DNA from: Bacteroidota bacterium
GTDB lineage: Bacteria; Bacteroidota; Bacteroidia; UBA7662; CANHCV01
Assembly: GCA_947501265.1 (NCBI GenBank)
Contig: CANMVY010000015.1
Span: 1-45,255 of the forward strand
Direction: 5' to 3'
DNA: 45,255 nucleotides
The notes under the pieces were generated by a model. That model worked only from the letters and a program-made list of their open reading frames with translations. It was not told the DNA's origin and made no database searches. The position numbers were made by a program, and so were the translations under genes. Within the stretch, counting starts at the first letter, position 1. Each line of letters starts with the position of its first letter. Shown here one piece after another: positions 1 to 8,818 of the stretch.

Positions 1-19
1 CGTTGAACTGTAAAAGCTT

Positions 20-130
<111 letters not shown>

Positions 131-139
131 TTTTATCAC

Positions 140-174
140 CACCCTTGGTCTCACAACCAAGGGTGTTTTTTTTT
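140..174 (+). terminator. Rho-independent terminator of the rRNA operon
   Basis: A perfect 10-bp inverted repeat (CACCCTTGGT at 140-149, ACCAAGGGTG at 156-165) with a 6-base loop is followed by a run of nine T. It lies ten bases after the 5S gene. Confidence 0.9.
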
Positions 175-244
175 ATCCCCAATTTTAAATCCTTTTCACC
201 CCAGAATCTTTCAATTTTCAATCCATTTTTACGAACTTTACACC

Positions 245-1774
245 ATGAATAAAAAAGTTCGTGTACGTTTCGCTCCTAGCCCAACCGGCCCTCTTCACCC
301 GGGTGGAGTAAGAACAGCCCTCTTCAATTATTTCTTTGCTAAAAAACATGGAGGAGATTTTATCCTTCGAGTAGAAGATACCGATCAAACCCGTTTCGTT
401 CCCGGTGCCGAACAATTTATCGTAGAATCGCTCCAATGGTGCGGAATTCAATTCGATGAAGGCGTACATATCGGCGGGCAATATGGTCCTTACCGACAAA
501 GTGAACGCAAACCGATGTACCGCCAATTCGCTGAACAACTCATTCAAAACGGATCAGCCTACTACGCTTTCGATACTCCAGAAGAACTCGAGGAAATGAA
601 AGAAAACTTGAAAGCCGCTAAAGTTGCTTCCCCTCAATACAATGCCATTACTCGAGTGAACATGAAAAATTCACTCACACTCCCACAAGATGAAGTTCAA
701 CGACGACTCGATTCTGGTGAATCCTATGTCATTCGTTTCAAAATGCCTCGAAATGAGGAAGTGCGCTTTAAAGATATCGTGCGCGGTTGGGTTGTATTCA
801 ACTCCGGACAATTGGACGATAAAGTACTTCTAAAATCGGATGGAATGCCTACTTACCATCTAGCCAATGTAGTTGATGATTATTCCATGCATATTTCTCA
901 CGTTATCCGCGGAGAAGAATGGCTTTCATCTACTCCATTACACGTATTGCTCTATAAAAACTTGGGTTGGGAAAATGAAATGCCCGAATTTGCCCACCTT
1001 CCATTGCTTCTCAAACCTGATGGCGATGGAAAATTGTCAAAACGAGATGGAGATCGTTTAGGTCTACCTTTTTATGCCATCAATTGGACAGATCCAGAAA
1101 CCGGAAAAACCACTCTTGGCTACCGAGAAACTGGCTATCTTCCCGAAGCTTATGTAAATTTCTTGGCTTTGCTAGGATGGAATCCGGGCGATAACCGTGA
1201 AATTTTTTCATTGGAAGAACTGGTTCAAGAGTTTTCCATTGAACGCGTTAATAAACACGGTGCGCGCTACGACTTCGATAAATTGAAATGGTTCAACCAA
1301 CAATACCTTCGTCATTTGTCCGATGATCAGTTGGCTGAAAAAGTTACCCCAATTCTTTCCGAAAATGGAATTGATCAATCAAATGAGTTCATTCAAGAGG
1401 TTTGTAGACTGATGAAAGAACGATGGAGTTTCATTCAAGATGTATGGCCTTCCACTAAATTTTTCTTTCACGATCCCACTTCTTTCGATGAACAAGTCGT
1501 TTCCAAAAAATGGAAAGACCAAGTTCCGACCTTGATTGATCAGATTCAATTGGGTTTTCAAAAAATTGAACATTGGGATGCTCTCTCCATTGAAAATTCT
1601 TTGAAAGAAACGTGTGCCGCTCACGGTGTTGGAACGGGCGTCGTGCTTCAAGCCTTACGATTAACCGTTTCCGGCGAAGGAGCTGGTCCTGCCATGTTTG
1701 AAATGTGTGCCCTATTTGGAAAAGAAAAAGTCATTCAACGAATCCAATTTGCTTTGAAAACTTTAAATGGATGA
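245..1774 (+). CDS. gltX: Glutamyl-tRNA synthetase
   Basis: Class I aminoacyl-tRNA synthetase that charges tRNA-Glu with glutamate in the cytoplasm. The 509-residue length is normal for the family. The N-terminal catalytic Rossmann fold carries the PSPTGPLH signature (residues 11-18) and RVEDTDQTR (42-50). The KMSKS-equivalent loop is KLSKRDG (263-269). The C-terminal helical part binds the anticodon. The HIGH-equivalent motif reads HPGG (18-21) rather than the usual HIGG or HVGG. It uses ATG at 245, and its TGA overlaps the ATG of the next small gene (ATGA), so it heads a co-translated run. No clear promoter box was found between the 5S terminator and the start. Confidence 0.97.
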   Translation: MNKKVRVRFAPSPTGPLHPGGVRTALFNYFFAKKHGGDFILRVEDTDQTRFVPGAEQFIVESLQWCGIQFDEGVHIGGQYGPYRQSERKPMYRQFAEQLIQNGSAYYAFDTPEELEEMKENLKAAKVASPQYNAITRVNMKNSLTLPQDEVQRRLDSGESYVIRFKMPRNEEVRFKDIVRGWVVFNSGQLDDKVLLKSDGMPTYHLANVVDDYSMHISHVIRGEEWLSSTPLHVLLYKNLGWENEMPEFAHLPLLLKPDGDGKLSKRDGDRLGLPFYAINWTDPETGKTTLGYRETGYLPEAYVNFLALLGWNPGDNREIFSLEELVQEFSIERVNKHGARYDFDKLKWFNQQYLRHLSDDQLAEKVTPILSENGIDQSNEFIQEVCRLMKERWSFIQDVWPSTKFFFHDPTSFDEQVVSKKWKDQVPTLIDQIQLGFQKIEHWDALSIENSLKETCAAHGVGTGVVLQALRLTVSGEGAGPAMFEMCALFGKEKVIQRIQFALKTLNG

Positions 1775-1959
1775 GTCGAAGAAAGAAAATAGAATCGCCA
1801 ACCATCGAAAATGGTGAATTGAACGGTTTTTCAATCCATGTAGATTCATTCGGTAAGATTCAAACCTCAATGCCCATCGATAAAATTAATGAATTCCTGA
1901 ATGAGAATACCCAGGATATCAAAATACACAATACCCGTAAAAAAAGAGAATCCAAATGA
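1771..1959 (+). CDS. Small hypothetical protein between gltX and a crotonase gene
   Basis: A 62-residue charged protein (MSRRKKIESPTIE... ending RKKRESK), with lysine/arginine-rich ends and no signal peptide or membrane segment. The start is chosen at 1771 because it makes an ATGA overlap with the gltX stop. Its own stop overlaps the next ATG in the same way (AAATGAAC). Being coupled on both sides argues that it is real. I do not recognise a family, and the function is unknown. Confidence 0.72.
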   Translation: MSRRKKIESPTIENGELNGFSIHVDSFGKIQTSMPIDKINEFLNENTQDIKIHNTRKKRESK

Positions 1960-2738
1960 ACTTCCAAAATATTTCAACAGAACAGAAAGGTAATTCCCTA
2001 ATCATTACCATTCAACGCCCCGATAAACTCAATGCTCTCAACAAATTAACGCTTGCCGAAATTGGTCAGGCTGTAAAGTTGGGAAATGATAATCCTGAAG
2101 TTTATGGCATGATCATCACCGGTTGTGGTGAGAAAGCCTTTGCTGCTGGTGCAGATATTTCAGAGTTTGCCAATTTTAATGTGGTTGAAGGAACAGAACT
2201 TTCTGCTCACGGTCACGGTGTTTACAACTCCATTGAACATTCCAAAAAAGTAGTCATTGCTGCTGTAAACGGTTTTGCACTCGGTGGCGGTTGCGAATTA
2301 GCCATGGCTTGTCATCTTCGATTAGCGTCGCCCAACGCTAAGTTCGGACAGCCTGAAGTAAATCTAGGCGTTATCCCCGGATATGCTGGAACCCAACGCT
2401 TGGTTCAATTGGTTGGAAAAGGAAAAGCTTTGGAATTGTTGCTAACCGGAGACGCTATCAATGCCGAAGAAGCTCATCGCCTTGGATTGGTCAACCATGT
2501 GGTAGAAATGCCTGAGTTGTTGGAAAAGTGCATGGCAATTGTAGATAAGGTTGCTGCCAAAGGGCCCATCTCTGTTTCTAAATGCATTGAATTGGTAAAC
2601 AAGCATCTAGAATCATCGAAGCCAGGATTTCAACAAGAGATTGAAGAGTTTGGAATAATGTTTGGAACAGAGGAATTCAAAGAAGGAACTACAGCATTTT
2701 TAGAAAAGCGAAAAGCCTCTTTTAAGCCGCTTCAGTAA
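1956..2738 (+). CDS. Enoyl-CoA hydratase/isomerase (crotonase family)
   Basis: A 260-residue crotonase, the usual length for a single-domain enoyl-CoA hydratase acting in fatty-acid or short-chain acyl-CoA beta-oxidation. The CoA/oxyanion-hole segments are visible at AAGADISEF (63-71) and GFALGGGCELA (106-116). The two catalytic glutamates of hydratases are present as Glu114 (GCELA) and Glu134 (GQPEVNLG), which favours true hydratase activity over other crotonase reactions. It overlaps the preceding small gene by four bases. Substrate chain length cannot be read from sequence. No other beta-oxidation gene is nearby. Confidence 0.92.
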   Translation: MNFQNISTEQKGNSLIITIQRPDKLNALNKLTLAEIGQAVKLGNDNPEVYGMIITGCGEKAFAAGADISEFANFNVVEGTELSAHGHGVYNSIEHSKKVVIAAVNGFALGGGCELAMACHLRLASPNAKFGQPEVNLGVIPGYAGTQRLVQLVGKGKALELLLTGDAINAEEAHRLGLVNHVVEMPELLEKCMAIVDKVAAKGPISVSKCIELVNKHLESSKPGFQQEIEEFGIMFGTEEFKEGTTAFLEKRKASFKPLQ

Positions 2739-2739
2739 G

Positions 2740-4236
2740 ATGTATTATTCCCAAAAGGAAGCACTGGATTTTGTATGGAAACGCAAACGTTTCCCTGCAA
2801 AATCGTTCACCATTCACGTTGATGATATCCACCATCAACCATTCATCGGTGTGCTATCTTGTTGGGCATGGCTGTCGAAATGCAATAACATTCAGCTTCT
2901 CGACAGAAATCATCATCAAACCCCTTTGCTACCATTCAGAAAAGCTGTTTTTTCGCTCATCAGAGATTTAATCAGTTGGCCCTTTGTCTTTCGATACCAT
3001 TCCCAAATCATTAGACATTTAGAAAATTCCCGAAACTCAATTCTTCCCCTACAAAAACCAAATCAAGTTCTTTACCTCCGTACAGATCAATGGTTTAATC
3101 TTAAAAGCGGTGGAAGTGTGGGCCATACTTCAGGAGTTATTCGTGCCCTTCAACAATGTGGTAAATCGCTTCAAATTTGGTCCTCCGACCGGTTAACCGG
3201 TGTTCAAACTCCCATTCAAATCTTAGAATCTAATTTTCAGAGAGGTGGGAATATTCCTGAGTTGATGGACTTGAAATTCAATCAATCTGTTCTTAATCAG
3301 TCTCAAACGACTTCCTTTTTGCCCCAATGCATCTACCAAAGATATTCGATGCTCAACTATTCTGGAGTTGCGCTTAAAGAGAAATGGAACATTCCGCTCA
3401 TTCTCGAATACAATGGCTCCTTTGTATGGATTGGAAAAAATTGGGGAGGAGCTAAAATGATTCATAAAAAACTCATAGAACGAGTGGAGAATTTGGTTTT
3501 TAATAAAGCTGATTTGATCGTGGTGGTGAGCGAAGTTTCAAAATCCGATTTGATTCAGGTTCATGGCGTAGATCCCAATAAAATTTTGGTGAATCCCAAT
3601 GGAGTTGATCCCGAATTGTACCACCCGAATATTTCAGGAGAGTCCATTCGAAAAAAGTTGCAACTTCAGGAAAAAAGGGTTTTTGGATTTATTGGAACTT
3701 TTTCCCAGTGGCATGGAGTCACTTTTTTGGCTGATGCAATTCTCGATTTTTTTCAAAAATATCCCGATAAAAAAGATTTCGTAAGTTTCTTACTCATCGG
3801 AAAGGGTCCCGAATTTTCAACCGTAGAATCCAAATTAAAGAACCTGATTCAATCGGGGCAAGTGATCCTACCAGGACAAATCCCACAGGAGGAAGGCCCC
3901 GAATATTTGGCCGCTTGTGATGTGCTACTTTCCCCACACGTTCCTAACCCAGATGGAACGAAGTTCTTTGGATCTCCAACCAAATTGTTTGAATACATGG
4001 CCATGGGAAAACCAATCATAGCGAGCTCCTTGGAACAAATTGGTGAGATCTTAGAAGATGGTGTTTCGGCCAAATTGCACGAACCCGGAAATCAACAACA
4101 ATGCGTTGATTTGCTTTTCGAACTTTCTGAAAATAAAACAGAATGGTTAGAAATGGGAAAAACGGCAAGGCAAATCTGTTTAGAAAAATACACCTGGTAC
4201 CGCCACGTAGAACGGATTTTTAATCATTCCTGTTGA
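2740..4236 (+). CDS. Glycosyltransferase, GT4-like (GT-B fold)
   Basis: A 498-residue glycosyltransferase. The C-terminal half is a typical GT4/GT1-superfamily domain: VSEVSKSDLIQVHGVDPNKILVNPNGVD, a FIGTFSQWHGV strand, and the donor-binding segment SPTKLFEYMAMGKPIIAS...E with the E-x-n-E pattern. The N-terminal acceptor domain contains RTDQWFNLKSGGSVGH, a glycine-rich loop, preceded by about 100 residues that I do not recognise. No signal peptide is seen. It starts two bases after the crotonase stop, so it is co-transcribed. The sugar and acceptor are unknown; a cell-surface polysaccharide or glycan role is likely. Confidence 0.87.
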   Translation: MYYSQKEALDFVWKRKRFPAKSFTIHVDDIHHQPFIGVLSCWAWLSKCNNIQLLDRNHHQTPLLPFRKAVFSLIRDLISWPFVFRYHSQIIRHLENSRNSILPLQKPNQVLYLRTDQWFNLKSGGSVGHTSGVIRALQQCGKSLQIWSSDRLTGVQTPIQILESNFQRGGNIPELMDLKFNQSVLNQSQTTSFLPQCIYQRYSMLNYSGVALKEKWNIPLILEYNGSFVWIGKNWGGAKMIHKKLIERVENLVFNKADLIVVVSEVSKSDLIQVHGVDPNKILVNPNGVDPELYHPNISGESIRKKLQLQEKRVFGFIGTFSQWHGVTFLADAILDFFQKYPDKKDFVSFLLIGKGPEFSTVESKLKNLIQSGQVILPGQIPQEEGPEYLAACDVLLSPHVPNPDGTKFFGSPTKLFEYMAMGKPIIASSLEQIGEILEDGVSAKLHEPGNQQQCVDLLFELSENKTEWLEMGKTARQICLEKYTWYRHVERIFNHSC

Positions 4237-4265
4237 GCATTAAACTCGAACATCCCGTACCTTTG
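4233..4265 (+). promoter_or_regulatory. Bacteroidota-type promoter, TTG-22-TACCTTTG
   Basis: TTG at 4233-4235 and TACCTTTG at 4258-4265 match the -33/-7 consensus of the Bacteroidota primary sigma factor (TTG and TAnnTTTG), with a 22-base spacer. The box ends four bases before the ATG at 4270, so the transcript probably begins at or next to the start codon. Confidence 0.68.
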
Positions 4266-4269
4266 TGCC

Positions 4270-5475
4270 ATGAAAATTGGTATTCTACGAGAGGGTAAAT
4301 CCATTCCAGATAAACGGGTTCCTTTTACTCCTTCTCACGTTCAAAAAATCATTCAAAATCATCCAGAAGTAAGCTTTTGGGTTCAACCATCTCCCCATCG
4401 ATGTTTTCCTGATTCGGCATACCTGGAAGTAGGAGCCACCGTACAAGAAGATTTATCGAATTGCGATTTTCTTTTTAACGTAAAGGAGATGGATATTCCA
4501 CGTCTAATTCCCAATAAACCTCATTTCTTTTTTTCGCACACCATCAAAGAACAACCCTACAACCAAAATTTATTACGGGCTTTGTTGAATCAAAAATGTG
4601 CCATGGTAGATTACGAAACCATGGTAGATGAACATGGCGCCCGGTTGGTTGCTTTTGGAAAGTTTGCTGGGATTGTAGGCGCCTACAACGGTTTATTGGC
4701 CTTTGGAAAGCGAACCAAAACCTTTTCCTTGAAACCTGCACATCAAAGTGCTGGATACAATGCCATCGTAGAACAAGTAAAATCATCAAAAATACCATCC
4801 ATCAAAATTGCCGTTACCGGAAGTGGACGAGTGGCCAAAGGGGCCATTCAGTTTCTAACCGATGCTGGAATTCCCCAAGTTTCCGTGGAAGATTACTTGC
4901 ACGATCACTTTGAAACACCGGTTTTCGCCAATATTCTTGCAAAAGATTATCTCATTCACCGAGAAACAAAAAAATACGACCGAAGCGTTTATCACCAATA
5001 TCCAGAACAATTCGAATCTCAATTTGCCCCTTTTTGGCAATCAACCGATTTGATGATCAATTGCATTTATTGGGATAATCGTGCACCTAAATTCTTCTCT
5101 TTGGAAGACATTCAATCTTTGGATTTTAAAATCAGCGTTATCGCCGATGTGAGTTGCGATATCAACGGAAGTATTCCATGCACTCAAAGGGCCAGCACCA
5201 TCGCAAAACCAGTATATGGATTTGATGCCGTTAGCGGAAAAGAAACTGCCCCCTACCAAGAAGGAGGGATAGATATTATGGCTGTAGATAATTTACCTTG
5301 CGAATTACCTTCCGATGCGAGTTCGGAATTTGGCGATTATTTGATTGAATTTGTTATACCAGCTTTATTGAAAGACGGATTGGATGATGAAATGATTCAG
5401 CGAGCAACCATTTGCCGAGATGGACGTTTAACCGATCGATTCATGTATTTAAAAAATTATTCAGAAGGAATATGA
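4270..5475 (+). CDS. Saccharopine dehydrogenase (lysine-forming)-like NAD(P)-dependent oxidoreductase
   Basis: A 401-residue protein of the alanine dehydrogenase/transhydrogenase N-terminal fold (MKIGILREGKSIPDKRVPFTP), resembling yeast LYS1-type saccharopine dehydrogenase. Lys72 (NVKEMD) and His90 (FFFSHTIKEQPYN) sit where the catalytic Lys/His pair of LYS1 enzymes occurs. A Rossmann loop VTGSGRVAKGA lies near residue 182, and a late VDNLPCELPSDAS segment is typical of this group. The family interconverts saccharopine with lysine and 2-oxoglutarate. Whether it serves lysine breakdown here is inference, since no partner enzyme is adjacent. It has its own promoter but also follows the glycosyltransferase by only 33 bases. 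Confidence 0.83.
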   Translation: MKIGILREGKSIPDKRVPFTPSHVQKIIQNHPEVSFWVQPSPHRCFPDSAYLEVGATVQEDLSNCDFLFNVKEMDIPRLIPNKPHFFFSHTIKEQPYNQNLLRALLNQKCAMVDYETMVDEHGARLVAFGKFAGIVGAYNGLLAFGKRTKTFSLKPAHQSAGYNAIVEQVKSSKIPSIKIAVTGSGRVAKGAIQFLTDAGIPQVSVEDYLHDHFETPVFANILAKDYLIHRETKKYDRSVYHQYPEQFESQFAPFWQSTDLMINCIYWDNRAPKFFSLEDIQSLDFKISVIADVSCDINGSIPCTQRASTIAKPVYGFDAVSGKETAPYQEGGIDIMAVDNLPCELPSDASSEFGDYLIEFVIPALLKDGLDDEMIQRATICRDGRLTDRFMYLKNYSEGI

Positions 5476-6260
5476 ACAAAGCCCACGAAATCGATTACAA
5501 AATTTTCGGTGAAGAATTGCAATGCGTTGAAATTGAGTTGGATCCCCAAGAAACGGTTTTGGCTGAACCTGGAAGCTTAATGTTTCTCACCCAAGACATT
5601 GAAATGCACACCATTTTTGGAGATGGTACCAATCAAAATGCTGGATTTTTAGGTAAATTATTTACGGCTGGTAAGCGATTGTTAACGGGTGAAAATCTCT
5701 TCATGACGGCTTACACCAATCAGGGAAATCAAAAACGTCAAGTGATGTTTGCGGCCCCTTATCCCGGCAAAGTAATTCCTTTGGATTTAACCCAATTCGG
5801 TGGCCGGGTAATCTGCCAAAAAGATAGCTTCTTAGCCTCCGCTCGTGGAATTTCTATTGGGATTGAATTTCAGAAAAAATTAGGTGTCGGTTTGTTTGGA
5901 GGTGAGGGATTCATCATGCAAAAGCTAGAAGGTGATGGAATGGCATTTGTTCATGCAGGTGGACATGTAATTCGTCGTGAATTGCAATGGGGTGAAAAAC
6001 TTCGCATCGATACCGGTTGTTTGGTTGCTTTCGCGGGTGAAGTGAGTTACGATATTGAGTTTGTTGGAGGAATTAAAAACTCCTTGTTTGGCGGTGAAGG
6101 ATTGTTCTTTGCCACCCTTTCTGGTCCGGGTACGGTTTGGTTGCAATCTCTGCCTTTTTCACGCTTAGCTGGAAGAATTGTTGCAGCAGGTGGCTTCAAC
6201 GGACAAAAAGAAGAAGGTAGTGTATTGGGCGGTTTAGGGAAATTAATTGACGGTAGGTAA
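5472..6260 (+). CDS. AIM24 / TIGR00266-family protein
   Basis: A 262-residue protein of the AIM24 (former DUF124) family: repeated beta-rich segments with conserved glycines (ELDPQETVLAEPGSLMFLTQDIEM, GGEGFIMQKLEGDG, FGGEGLFFATLSGPGTVWLQSLPF). No signal peptide or membrane helix is visible. The start at 5472 is preferred over upstream in-frame codons because it gives an ATGA overlap with the preceding dehydrogenase. The biochemical role of bacterial members is unknown; the yeast relative affects mitochondrial membrane organisation. It ends the plus-strand run, and the next gene is convergent with its stop only one base away. Confidence 0.9.
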   Translation: MNKAHEIDYKIFGEELQCVEIELDPQETVLAEPGSLMFLTQDIEMHTIFGDGTNQNAGFLGKLFTAGKRLLTGENLFMTAYTNQGNQKRQVMFAAPYPGKVIPLDLTQFGGRVICQKDSFLASARGISIGIEFQKKLGVGLFGGEGFIMQKLEGDGMAFVHAGGHVIRRELQWGEKLRIDTGCLVAFAGEVSYDIEFVGGIKNSLFGGEGLFFATLSGPGTVWLQSLPFSRLAGRIVAAGGFNGQKEEGSVLGGLGKLIDGR

Positions 6261-6683
6261 TTATTCGGTTAAAGTTACTTCCAACCATTGACTTTCTAAT
6301 CCATTGGTAAGCATCAGTTGAGGGACCTTCCAAACTAAATTATAACGAACGGCCTGTTGGTAAACGGAATCATCCAGTTTTACTTCAGGCCGTTTGCATT
6401 CTACCAATAACCACGGATCAAAGTGCTCATTAAAAACCAAGATATCAACCCTTTTCGATAATCCGTTTAACTCAAATCCCAATTCTAAACGAATTCGATT
6501 TCGGGAAATTCCCCGTTCGTTCACCAACCAATGGGCCACGTGTTGCCTTACCCATTCTTCAGGGGTACAAATGACCGATTTGTTCCGAAAATCATCCCAG
6601 ATCCAAATGCTCGAACCCTTCCGAGTTAATTTCAGTGGAATTTGTGGGAAATTTAAAGGAAATGGTTTGAATACGGATTCCAA
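6261..6683 (-). CDS. Small PD-(D/E)XK nuclease-like protein (HsdR N-terminal-like)
   Basis: A 140-residue stand-alone domain resembling the N-terminal nuclease domain of type I restriction subunit HsdR. The PD-(D/E)XK core is visible: Asp80 in KRVDILVF and Glu95-x-Lys97 in LLVECKRP, preceded by EEWVRQH (42-48). There is no helicase and there are no HsdM/HsdS partners, so this is not a restriction system. Similar small proteins are common next to holA in Bacteroidota, which suggests a housekeeping DNA role (inference). The proposed start is TTG at 6683, since no in-frame ATG lies near; the frame stays open further upstream, so the true start is uncertain. It is divergent from amn by about 30 bases. 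Confidence 0.82.
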   Translation of the reverse strand: MESVFKPFPLNFPQIPLKLTRKGSSIWIWDDFRNKSVICTPEEWVRQHVAHWLVNERGISRNRIRLELGFELNGLSKRVDILVFNEHFDPWLLVECKRPEVKLDDSVYQQAVRYNLVWKVPQLMLTNGLESQWLEVTLTE

Positions 6684-6713
6684 TGCGTTATTTTTGATAT
6701 CAATACTTGGCTG

Positions 6714-7484
6714 ATGAAGACGAAAAAAGAAATTGTAGAAAACTGGTTGCCAAGATACACCGGAAGACCTTTAGAAGATTTCACTCCCTATATTTTGTTG
6801 ACCAATTTTTCGCAATATGTGGAAATGTTTGCCCAGAAATACGGAGTTGAAGTGGTTGGAAGAGATAAACCCATGACTACGGTTGTTGCCGATGGCATTA
6901 CACTGATCAATTTTGGAATGGGTTCTCCCATGGCAGCAACAGTCATGGATTTATTAAGTGCAATACATCCCAAAGCCGTTTTGTTTTTAGGAAAATGCGG
7001 CGGTTTGAAAAAGAAAAGCATCATTGGCGATCTTATTCTTCCCATCGCAGGAATTCGAGGGGAAGGTACATCCAACGATTACTTTCCATCTGAAGTCCCA
7101 GCGCTTCCTTCGTTTGCGCTTCAAAAAGCAATCTCAACCACCATTCGAGATTATGAAATGGATTATTGGACGGGGACGGTTTACACCACCAACCGCAGGG
7201 TTTGGGAACACGATGAAGAATTTAAAGATTACCTCACTAAAATTCGGGCCATTGGAATTGATATGGAAACGGCAACCATTTTCACGACTGGTTTTGCCAA
7301 TGAAATCCCCTCAGGAGCTCTTTTATTAGTGTCCGATCAACCCATGATTCCAGAAGGTGTAAAAACTGCGGAAAGCGATGTCAAAGTAAGTGCTACCTTT
7401 GTAGAAAATCATATCAATATTGGAATTGATTCCCTTAAACAAATCATGAATCACGGACAAACGGTTAAACATTTGAAATTTTAA
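6714..7484 (+). CDS. amn: AMP nucleosidase (short form)
   Basis: A 256-residue nucleoside-phosphorylase-fold enzyme that splits AMP to adenine and ribose 5-phosphate, in the short form typical of Bacteroidota. It lacks the extra N-terminal domain of the E. coli enzyme. Diagnostic segments are LINFGMGSPMAATVMDLL, the phosphate/ribose loop VLFLGKCGGLKKKS, and the base-site segment AIGIDMETATIF with LLLVSDQP. Its TAA overlaps the ATG of holA by one base (TAATG), so the two are translationally coupled. Confidence 0.9.
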   Translation: MKTKKEIVENWLPRYTGRPLEDFTPYILLTNFSQYVEMFAQKYGVEVVGRDKPMTTVVADGITLINFGMGSPMAATVMDLLSAIHPKAVLFLGKCGGLKKKSIIGDLILPIAGIRGEGTSNDYFPSEVPALPSFALQKAISTTIRDYEMDYWTGTVYTTNRRVWEHDEEFKDYLTKIRAIGIDMETATIFTTGFANEIPSGALLLVSDQPMIPEGVKTAESDVKVSATFVENHINIGIDSLKQIMNHGQTVKHLKF

Positions 7485-8509
7485 TGCCATCCAAATCATT
7501 TTCTGAAATCCAAAAAGACATCCAAAAGAAGTCGCCCAAACCCATCTATTTTCTGTATGGATCGGAGCCGTTTTTCTTGGACCAATTGATGGATTCTTTT
7601 GAAAACGATTTAATGGATGAAATGGAAAAAGGATTCAATTTCTCCATTTTATACGGTAGAGACGTAGATGCAAATACCTTGATGTCAACGTGCAAGCGCT
7701 ATCCCATGATGTCTCAATACCAGGTCGTTCTTCTTAAAGAAGCGCAGATGATGAAAGATTGGGATAAAATGGATGCGTATTTCGATTCTCCGATGGATTC
7801 TACCGTTTTGGTCATTGCCTACAAAAGTGAAAAGCTTGATAAGCGGAAAAAACTGTTCAAAGAGTTGGATAAAAATGCCATCCTTTTTGAAAGTAAACCG
7901 CTCTACGATAATCAGGTAGCTTCTTGGTTATTCGATTATGCGAAAGAGGTCGGATACCAAATGGATGAACAAGCAGCGCATTTACTAGCGGAGTTCTGCG
8001 GAACAAATCTCTCCAAAATTCACAACGAATTTCAAAAAATAAAAGTCAACATCGGGGAGCGAAAAACCATTTCTGCAGAAGATGTTCATGCCTTTTCAGG
8101 AATGAATCGGGAGTACAACGTGTTCGAACTGCAAAAAGCCATCGCTACCAGAAACCCTGATCGAGTTATTCAGATTTTTCAATTCTTTGCCAATAACCCC
8201 AAAGGAACCGATTTCTCTTTGATAGGTTGTTTGGCGCTGCTCTACGGCTTTTACAGCAAATTGTGGGTGTACCAAACCATGAAATTGCAAAATCAACGCC
8301 CCGCTGATGCGGCCAAAATGTTGGGAATGAAATCAGAATGGGCCATGAAAGACATCCAATCGGCTGCAAGAATTTATCCAGCAGGATATGCTTCTCGTGC
8401 TTTGAAAACACTTTTGGAGTACGATCTTCGAAGCAAAGGAGTAAATAATGGAAACACCGAAGAAGCCGGTTTATTGAAAGAGTTAGCTTTTCGCCTATTG
8501 CAAGGTTAA
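7484..8509 (+). CDS. holA: DNA polymerase III, delta subunit
   Basis: A 341-residue clamp-loader delta subunit, the wrench that opens the beta sliding clamp during replication. N-terminal AAA+-like region: KPIYFLYGSEPFFLDQLMDSF and VVLLKEAQMMKDW. The helical C-terminal domain includes FELQKAIATRNPDRVIQIF and ends ELAFRLLQG. Length and order fit the family. It overlaps amn by one base. Confidence 0.93.
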   Translation: MPSKSFSEIQKDIQKKSPKPIYFLYGSEPFFLDQLMDSFENDLMDEMEKGFNFSILYGRDVDANTLMSTCKRYPMMSQYQVVLLKEAQMMKDWDKMDAYFDSPMDSTVLVIAYKSEKLDKRKKLFKELDKNAILFESKPLYDNQVASWLFDYAKEVGYQMDEQAAHLLAEFCGTNLSKIHNEFQKIKVNIGERKTISAEDVHAFSGMNREYNVFELQKAIATRNPDRVIQIFQFFANNPKGTDFSLIGCLALLYGFYSKLWVYQTMKLQNQRPADAAKMLGMKSEWAMKDIQSAARIYPAGYASRALKTLLEYDLRSKGVNNGNTEEAGLLKELAFRLLQG

Positions 8510-8568
8510 ACCCATTCCAAAAGAGGTAGTTCTATTTCCCTTTCCTAAATTCATTTGCCTAATCCTCA

Positions 8569-8814
8569 ATGATGAGGTTGTATTTATCCAGCAATCCTGA
8601 AATCCCTGAAGTTGAAAACCTTGCGTTTTTTAATCGGTTTGTTTCTGGATCGATCGAATATCCAAAAGCAGTTCTAAAATCACATTTTTCCAAATTGGTG
8701 CGATTGAAAACTGCCATCGATAAAGGGCAATCATGGAAAATCGACTCTGCAAGGTCTGTTCGGAAAAATATGGATCACTCATCGTTTGAAGAGTGCTTCG
8801 GTTTTTTAGATTGA
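8569..8814 (+). CDS. Possible small hypothetical protein
   Basis: An 81-residue open frame (MMRLYLSSNPEIPEVENL...) fills most of the 309-base gap between holA and the convergent LamG gene. No signal peptide, membrane helix or family is recognised. A weak promoter-like TTCATTTG lies about 15 bases upstream. The frame could be chance or the remnant of a larger gene. Apart from this frame I see nothing else in 8510-8818. Confidence 0.35.
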   Translation: MMRLYLSSNPEIPEVENLAFFNRFVSGSIEYPKAVLKSHFSKLVRLKTAIDKGQSWKIDSARSVRKNMDHSSFEECFGFLD

Positions 8815-8818
8815 AAAC

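Noticed and set aside
6261-6683. Type I restriction system
   Set aside because: Only the small nuclease-like domain is present; there is no helicase part and no HsdM or HsdS.
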